The notes below the pieces were generated by a model, which searched no databases, was not told the DNA's origin, and saw only the letters and a list, made by a program, of their open reading frames with translations. Of a stretch of DNA of 45,446 nt, positions 40,446 through 45,446 are shown one piece after another (the stretch's first letter is position 1; each line of letters begins with the position of its first letter). A program made the translations under genes and the position numbers. The DNA comes from Bacteroidota bacterium (GTDB lineage: Bacteria > Bacteroidota > Bacteroidia > 2-12-FULL-35-15): contig CANJPX010000022.1 of assembly GCA_947476185.1 (NCBI GenBank), positions 1 through 45,446 on the forward strand, in the 5' to 3' direction.

Positions 40446-42575
40446 ATGGAAGTAGAAAAATTTTCGTACGACAATAAAATTGTAAAACAATTTGCCTTTG
40501 CAACAATATTATGGGGACTGGTAGGAATGTTGGTCGGTTTGTGGGTGTCATTGCAATTGATCTATCCGACATTGAATATTTTGCCCCAAACAGCCTTTGG
40601 TCGTTTAAGGCCTTTGCATACTAATGCGGTGATATTTGCATTTGTTGGAAATGGAATTTTTATGGGGGTATATTATTCCTTGCAACGTTTGTGTAAAGCG
40701 AGGATGTTCAGTGATAAATTAAGTAAAATTCACTTTTGGGGTTGGCAATTGATAATTGTAGCTGCTGCACTTACTCTTCCTTTTGGTATTTCAACAGGTA
40801 AAGAATATGCCGAGTTGGAATGGCCTATTGATATTGCAATTACATTGATATGGGTGGTTTTTGGATGGAATATGTTCGGTACTATTTTAAAAAGAAGAGA
40901 ACGTCATTTATATGTAGCCATTTGGTTTTATATAGCAACATTTATTACGGTTGCTGTTCTTCATGTAGTGAACTCAGTCGAATTACCTGTCTCATTTTTT
41001 AAAAGTTATTCATGGTATGCCGGTGTTCAGGATGCCTTAGTACAATGGTGGTACGGGCATAATGCAGTTGCATTCTTTCTTACCACTCCTTATCTTGGAT
41101 TAATGTATTATTTTATTCCGAAAGCTGCTGAACGTCCGGTCTATTCATACCGTCTTTCTATTATTCACTTTTGGGCGTTGATCTTTTTATACATTTGGGC
41201 AGGTCCGCATCACCTTTTGTATACCGCTTTGCCTGATTGGGCACAATCTCTTGGAACCGTATTTTCAGTTATGTTGATAGCGCCATCATGGGGTGGTATG
41301 ATCAACGGTTTGTTGACCCTGCGCGGTGCCTGGGATAAAGTAAGAGAAAGTGTGGTGTTGAAATTTATGGTGGTTGCTGTAACAGCATATGGCATGGCAA
41401 CTTTCGAAGGACCGATGCTTGCCTTCAAAAAAACAAATTCAATTGCACACTTTACGGATTGGGTTATTGCTCACGTTCACGTTGGTGCATTGGGCTGGAA
41501 TGGATTCCTGACATTCGGGATTTTATATTGGTTGATTCCGAAAATTTTCCGTACAAATCTATTCTCACAAAAACTGGCAAACTGGCATTTCTGGCTGGGT
41601 TCATTAGGTATCTTATTTTATGCGATCCCATTATATTGGGCAGGGTTCACACAATACCTAATGTGGCAGGAGTTCACTCCTGAAGGATTTTTAAAGTATC
41701 CGAATTTCCTTGAAACTGTTATTCAATTGCGTCCGATGTATATGATGCGTTCACTTGGTGGAACAATGTATCTGACCGGTTTTATTTTAATGACCTACAA
41801 TATTATTAAAACTGTAAAATCAGGTTCATTGCTTGAAAATGAAGAAGCCGAAGCACCTGCTTTACCGAAAGTTGAAAAAGCGCATACTGGTGAACACTGG
41901 CATCGTTGGATCGAACGCAGACCTATTCAATTGATGCTTGTGAGTTTAGTTGTGATATTGATTGGTGGAATTGTAGAAATGGTTCCGACGTTCCTTGTGA
42001 AATCAAACATCCCAACAATTGCAAGTGTAAAACCATATACTCCGCTTGAATTACAAGGTAGAGATATTTATATCCGTGAAGGTTGTTACTATTGTCATTC
42101 GCAAATGGTGCGTCCTTTGCGTTTTGATACAGAGCGTTATGGTGAATATTCCAAAGCCGGTGAGTTTGTTTATGACCATCCATTTCAATGGGGTTCAAAA
42201 CGTACAGGTCCGGATCTGGCCCGTGTTGGAGGAAAATATCCTGATTCATGGCATTATAATCACATGATGGATCCTACTACAATGTCTCCGGGTTCAATTA
42301 TGCCTACTTATCCATTCCTGTTGGATGATGTTTTAGATACAAGCAGCACTCCTGCAAAAATAAGAGCGATGATAACATTAGGTGTTCCATATCCTGCAGG
42401 TTATGATAAAATTGCAAATAATGATCTGGCGATCCAGGCAAATTCAATTGCTGAAAGTTTGAAAAAGGATAAGATCGAAACATCCAGTGATAAGGAAATA
42501 ATCGCTGTGATTGCATATCTGCAACGTTTAGGAAAAGATATAAAAGCGAGTCATCAAACAACAAACACAAAATAA
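40446..42575 (+). CDS. ccoNO: Fused CcoN-CcoO cbb3-type cytochrome c oxidase core
   Basis: Single 709-residue protein made of catalytic subunit I plus cytochrome subunit II. The N-terminal part (about 1-470) has the CcoN helices with heme-ligand H58 (PLHTNAVIF), WYGHNAVAFF and GPHHLLYT (copper-site histidines), and HVHVGALGWNG. A charged linker (about 470-490) leads to one membrane helix and the CcoO domain with CXXCH at 547-551 (CYYCH), MVRPLRFDTERYGEY and a distal methionine in GSIMPTYPFL. Fusion of N and O is known in Bacteroidota. The enzyme reduces oxygen to water at low oxygen tension and pumps protons. Confidence 0.96.
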   Translation: MEVEKFSYDNKIVKQFAFATILWGLVGMLVGLWVSLQLIYPTLNILPQTAFGRLRPLHTNAVIFAFVGNGIFMGVYYSLQRLCKARMFSDKLSKIHFWGWQLIIVAAALTLPFGISTGKEYAELEWPIDIAITLIWVVFGWNMFGTILKRRERHLYVAIWFYIATFITVAVLHVVNSVELPVSFFKSYSWYAGVQDALVQWWYGHNAVAFFLTTPYLGLMYYFIPKAAERPVYSYRLSIIHFWALIFLYIWAGPHHLLYTALPDWAQSLGTVFSVMLIAPSWGGMINGLLTLRGAWDKVRESVVLKFMVVAVTAYGMATFEGPMLAFKKTNSIAHFTDWVIAHVHVGALGWNGFLTFGILYWLIPKIFRTNLFSQKLANWHFWLGSLGILFYAIPLYWAGFTQYLMWQEFTPEGFLKYPNFLETVIQLRPMYMMRSLGGTMYLTGFILMTYNIIKTVKSGSLLENEEAEAPALPKVEKAHTGEHWHRWIERRPIQLMLVSLVVILIGGIVEMVPTFLVKSNIPTIASVKPYTPLELQGRDIYIREGCYYCHSQMVRPLRFDTERYGEYSKAGEFVYDHPFQWGSKRTGPDLARVGGKYPDSWHYNHMMDPTTMSPGSIMPTYPFLLDDVLDTSSTPAKIRAMITLGVPYPAGYDKIANNDLAIQANSIAESLKKDKIETSSDKEIIAVIAYLQRLGKDIKASHQTTNTK

Positions 42576-42580
42576 TTAAC

Positions 42581-42763
42581 ATGAAATTTATTAACTATTT
42601 AGAATCAATAGCCGGAGTTGGCATATTCCCTTTAGTGTCATTAGGTATATTCTTCATTTTTTTTGTGGTGCTTACAATATGGACATTTAAAGCAAATAAG
42701 GAGCATCTGACAGAAATGAAAAATCTTCCATTTGATAAAGTAAAAGACTCTGAAACTTATTAA
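42581..42763 (+). CDS. ccoQ: CcoQ-like small subunit of cbb3 oxidase
   Basis: A 60-residue single-helix protein (FPLVSLGIFFIFFVVLTIW) with a soluble C-terminal tail (FKANKEHLTEMKNLPFDK). Position between ccoNO (5-base gap) and ccoP (11-base gap) and the FixQ-like plan support CcoQ, which stabilises the complex or protects it from oxygen. Sequence conservation in this family is low, so the call rests mainly on position, size and topology. Confidence 0.85.
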   Translation: MKFINYLESIAGVGIFPLVSLGIFFIFFVVLTIWTFKANKEHLTEMKNLPFDKVKDSETY

Positions 42764-42774
42764 TATTATCCGTT

Positions 42775-43956
42775 ATGAAAAAAAAATCAAATAACCTTTT
42801 CCAAAACAGTGCTAATCATTTACTGACTTGCTTTGCTCTTTTATTGAGTATTAGCGCATTCGCCCAAGACAAAACTCCAAAAGCGGCAACTGAAAGTACG
42901 GTCTTTTCAAACCCTTTGTTCGATGGGATGTTGGCTATCGTTATACTATTGCTGATCATTATTTTTGTGATGGGAAAGGCACTTGTAAATACAGCAAAAA
43001 GAAATGATAAAAGCAATTCTTTTAACAATGGCGGAAAGATCGTTGGTGTGATCACCTTGATCTTCTTATTATCTTCAGGTAATTCTTCTTTCGCACAAAC
43101 TGTTGTTCCGGTTGCAAATTCATCTGATTTTATGGGCCTAAGCAGTTCAGTGTTCTATTTATTAACGGCACTAATTGTTTTTGAATTATTAATAATTATG
43201 GTTTTAAAGATCAGTTATAATTTAATTCTGAAGAATAATGTTGGTGTGAATGGAGAAGAGTCAGAAGAAGCTTCTTTCCTGGAAAGGTTTAATGCTTCGG
43301 TTGCAGTTGAAAGAGAAGAAGAGATCTTGATGGATCACAACTATGACGGTATTCGTGAGTTGGATAATGATCTGCCACCATGGTGGATTTATGGTTTTTA
43401 CTTTACCATTCTTGTTGCTATTTTATATATGGGATATTATTATGTTTACGCACCAGGCAATTTGCAAGCAGATGAATACAATAAATCAATGGTCGAAGCA
43501 AAAAATGAAAAAGCGGAATTTGACAAAAATAATGGTAATAGTGTAAATGAAAATAATGTTTTAATGTTGACTGATAAAGCTGAAATAGCAAAGGGGCAGC
43601 AGATATTTGAATCAACTTGTTTCGCTTGTCACGGGAAATTAGGTGAAGGTGGAGTTGGTCCGAATCTAACAGATGACTATTGGATCCATGGCGGAAGTAT
43701 AAAAAATATTTTTTCAACCATTAAATATGGTTGGCCTGATAAAGGGATGAAATCTTGGCAAGCGGATCTTACAGCAACTCAGATCAATGAAATAGCCAGT
43801 TATATAAAAACGTTACGTGGCAGCAATCCTCCTAATGGAAAGGCTCCGCAAGGTGATCTGTTTGCTGAAGCAAACGGTCAAAATGATTCCTTAAAAAAAG
43901 ATAGCGTACAGGTTATACTTCCAAAAGTAGACAGTGCAAAGGTGGGGCATAAATAA
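42775..43956 (+). CDS. ccoP: CcoP, cytochrome c subunit with an extended N-terminus
   Basis: A 393-residue subunit III that feeds electrons to the oxidase. Two signal-like segments open it (LLTCFALLLSISAFAQ and VITLIFLLSSGNSSFAQ), each followed by a further membrane helix (PLFDGMLAIVILLLIIIFVM; VFYLLTALIVFELLIIM). Then comes the canonical CcoP core: DNDLPPWWIYGFYFTILVAI, one membrane helix, and a single cytochrome c domain with CFACH at 282-286, GEGGVGPNLTDDYWIHGG and GMKSW with the likely distal methionine. Proteobacterial CcoP has two hemes; here I see only one CXXCH, which is usual for Bacteroidota. Five bases separate it from ccoG. Confidence 0.93.
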   Translation: MKKKSNNLFQNSANHLLTCFALLLSISAFAQDKTPKAATESTVFSNPLFDGMLAIVILLLIIIFVMGKALVNTAKRNDKSNSFNNGGKIVGVITLIFLLSSGNSSFAQTVVPVANSSDFMGLSSSVFYLLTALIVFELLIIMVLKISYNLILKNNVGVNGEESEEASFLERFNASVAVEREEEILMDHNYDGIRELDNDLPPWWIYGFYFTILVAILYMGYYYVYAPGNLQADEYNKSMVEAKNEKAEFDKNNGNSVNENNVLMLTDKAEIAKGQQIFESTCFACHGKLGEGGVGPNLTDDYWIHGGSIKNIFSTIKYGWPDKGMKSWQADLTATQINEIASYIKTLRGSNPPNGKAPQGDLFAEANGQNDSLKKDSVQVILPKVDSAKVGHK

Positions 43957-43961
43957 GTAAA

Positions 43962-45371
43962 ATGAAAAATGATGATAGCAAAGAATCGTTTCGTGATTCT
44001 ATTGCCACAATAACTAAAGAGGGTGACCGGGCTTGGATCTATGCTCAAAAACCGAAAGGTAAATTGTATAATTTAAGATCTCTGCTTAGTGTAATTTACT
44101 TATTTGTTTTTTTTGCTCTGCCCTTCATAAAAGTTAGCGGAGAACCACTTTTTCTTGCCAATATACAGGAGCGTAAATTTATTTTATTTGGTGCTATCTT
44201 CTGGCCTCAAGATCTGTTTTTGTTTGTTCTCGGAATGTTAACGTTCATTGTGTTTATTATTTTATTCACAGTGGTATTTGGAAGGGTATTTTGTGGATGG
44301 GCTTGTCCTCAAACTATTTTTATGGAAATGGTTTTCAGGAAAATAGAATATTGGATAGAAGGAGATGCTAGCCATCAGAAAGTATTGAATAAAAAGAACT
44401 GGGACGCTGAAAAGATCATTAAGAAAAGCTCCAAATTGAGTGCTTTTTTTCTTGTCTCATTTCTTATCACGAATACTTTTTTAGCATATATCATCAGTGT
44501 GGATCAGGTTCTCGATCTTTACAAACATGGTTTGAATCAGAATCTCGGAACATTTATTTCATTGGTGATATTTACGTTCATCTTTTTTCTTGTTTACCTC
44601 AGGTTTCGTGAACAAGTTTGTATCGTTGTTTGTCCCTACGGTAGATTGCAAGGCGTATTGCTGGATCGAAATTCTATAATTGTAGCCTATGATTATATCA
44701 GAGGCGAAACAAGAGGGAAGTTTAAGAAGAATGAAGATCGTACAATTGGAGATTGCATTGATTGTGAGCAATGTGTAAAAGTTTGTCCTACCGGAATTGA
44801 TATCCGGAATGGAACACAGCTGGAATGTATTAATTGTACCGCTTGTTCAGACGCTTGCGATCATATGATGGGAAGTGTTGGTTTGCCAAAAGGATTAATT
44901 CGTTTTGACTCAGAAAATGGAATAGCTAATGAACAAAAGCTGAAGTTTACTTCAAGAATGATGGCTTATTCTGCTGTTTTGGTTTTATTATTAGGTATCT
45001 TAGTTACACTTTTGATGAGCAGAACAGATGTGGAAACAACCATTATGAGAACACCCGGAATGTTATATCAGGAGCAACCAAACAACTGTATCAGCAATTT
45101 GTATATGATTAAGATGGTCAATAAAACGCATTTCCCTTTACCGGTATCATTTAAATTAGAGTCTGATAAAGGACAAATAAAGATGGTAGGAAATGAAATA
45201 ATAAATGTTGGAAAAGAAAGTGTAGTAGGCGGTGCTTTTTTTATCATTCTACATAGAGATCAAATTGAAAACAGAAAAACTAAATTAGAGATCGGTATTT
45301 ATTCGAACGGAAAAAAAATTGAATCTGTAAGCACAAATTTTTTAGGACCCGCAACGCAAACAAAACATTAA
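43962..45371 (+). CDS. ccoG: CcoG (FixG/RdxA), cbb3 oxidase accessory ferredoxin
   Basis: A 469-residue membrane-bound iron-sulfur protein. It has about five membrane segments, CGWACPQ in the first half (C111 and C115), a two-cluster ferredoxin domain in the middle (C265, C268, C271, C275 in GDCIDCEQCVKVCP, then ECINCTACSDACD), and a periplasmic C-terminal Ig-like region (HFPLPVSFKLESD). CcoG was shown to reduce Cu(II) to Cu(I) for oxidase assembly. Length and order fit. It follows ccoP by 5 bases and is 12 bases before ccoH, so the operon continues. Confidence 0.95.
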   Translation: MKNDDSKESFRDSIATITKEGDRAWIYAQKPKGKLYNLRSLLSVIYLFVFFALPFIKVSGEPLFLANIQERKFILFGAIFWPQDLFLFVLGMLTFIVFIILFTVVFGRVFCGWACPQTIFMEMVFRKIEYWIEGDASHQKVLNKKNWDAEKIIKKSSKLSAFFLVSFLITNTFLAYIISVDQVLDLYKHGLNQNLGTFISLVIFTFIFFLVYLRFREQVCIVVCPYGRLQGVLLDRNSIIVAYDYIRGETRGKFKKNEDRTIGDCIDCEQCVKVCPTGIDIRNGTQLECINCTACSDACDHMMGSVGLPKGLIRFDSENGIANEQKLKFTSRMMAYSAVLVLLLGILVTLLMSRTDVETTIMRTPGMLYQEQPNNCISNLYMIKMVNKTHFPLPVSFKLESDKGQIKMVGNEIINVGKESVVGGAFFIILHRDQIENRKTKLEIGIYSNGKKIESVSTNFLGPATQTKH

Positions 45372-45383
45372 TTAATTTTAAAC

Positions 45384-45446
45384 ATGTCAAAAATAGGCTG
45401 GGGAACAAAAATTGCCATATTGTACATTGGTTTTGTTCTGTTAATA
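45384..45446 (+). CDS. ccoH: CcoH/FixH N-terminus, cut by window end
   Basis: Only the first 21 codons are inside the window: MSKIGWGTKIAILYIGFVLL and one more residue. This is the W-G-T-KI start plus membrane anchor expected for FixH/CcoH, the copper-delivery or assembly factor that follows ccoG in Bacteroidota. It starts 12 bases after the ccoG stop. The call depends on position plus this short match. Confidence 0.72.
   Translation, partial: MSKIGWGTKIAILYIGFVLLI

Overview
The window is a stretch of ordinary chromosome from a Bacteroidota bacterium. The clues are large secreted proteins ending in type IX secretion (T9SS) sorting domains, AT-rich intergenic DNA with TAnnTTTG-type -7 elements and few Shine-Dalgarno sequences, a CcoNO-fused cbb3 oxidase, and the short Bacteroidota form of arginine decarboxylase. 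The closest fit is probably a Chitinophagales, Sphingobacteriales or Flavobacteriales-like lineage; the sequence alone does not fix the genus. No rRNA, tRNA, CRISPR array, transposase or prophage was found.

Layout. (1) 281-10115: two giant paralogous PKD/Ig-repeat adhesin-like proteins with gliding-motility type C-termini, a 95-residue secreted protein between them, and a convergent T9SS type A protein made of seven ~58-residue repeats. (2) 10481-14832: an arginine block with argS and arginase on the minus strand, divergent from arginine decarboxylase. (3) 14955-20422: two related secreted proteins, the FtsK/SpoIIIE translocase, a LolA-like carrier and a small membrane-anchored protein. (4) 20586-23540: the disaggregase ClpB followed by a 47-49 residue conserved-looking small protein. 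(5) 24008-26527: a minus-strand operon MarR regulator, DODA-type dioxygenase, muconolactone-isomerase-like protein, CDGSH protein, pirin, with two near-identical operator-like sequences. (6) 26608-33355: BaiN-like flavoprotein, a decayed zinc-ribbon membrane protein gene, CbpA-like DnaJ plus a CbpM-like modulator, a TlpA-like thioredoxin, an M28 peptidase, a DUF721 protein and RecF. (7) 33546-35605: TPR membrane protein, lumazine synthase and a VOC protein. (8) 35762-45446: hemerythrin-like protein, universal stress protein, two small membrane proteins, the copper ATPase CcoI, CcoS, the CcoNO fusion, CcoQ, CcoP, CcoG and the start of CcoH, which is cut by the window end.

The last block is the most coherent system: a complete high-affinity terminal oxidase with its maturation genes plus oxygen/stress-linked accessory genes. 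Three of its upstream regions carry TGA-N6-TCA motifs resembling Fnr/Crp boxes, each 29-32 bp (centre to element) upstream of a TAnnTTTG-like element, the geometry expected for activation near -42. The pirin/dioxygenase block also looks like an autoregulated redox or xenobiotic-response operon. Several intergenic gaps hold short degenerate tandem or inverted repeats, including a perfect 24-bp inverted repeat at 35074-35142. I did not find an obviously unprecedented multi-gene system; the best leads are the regulatory motifs, the small ORF at 20586-20735 and the T9SS paralogue pair.
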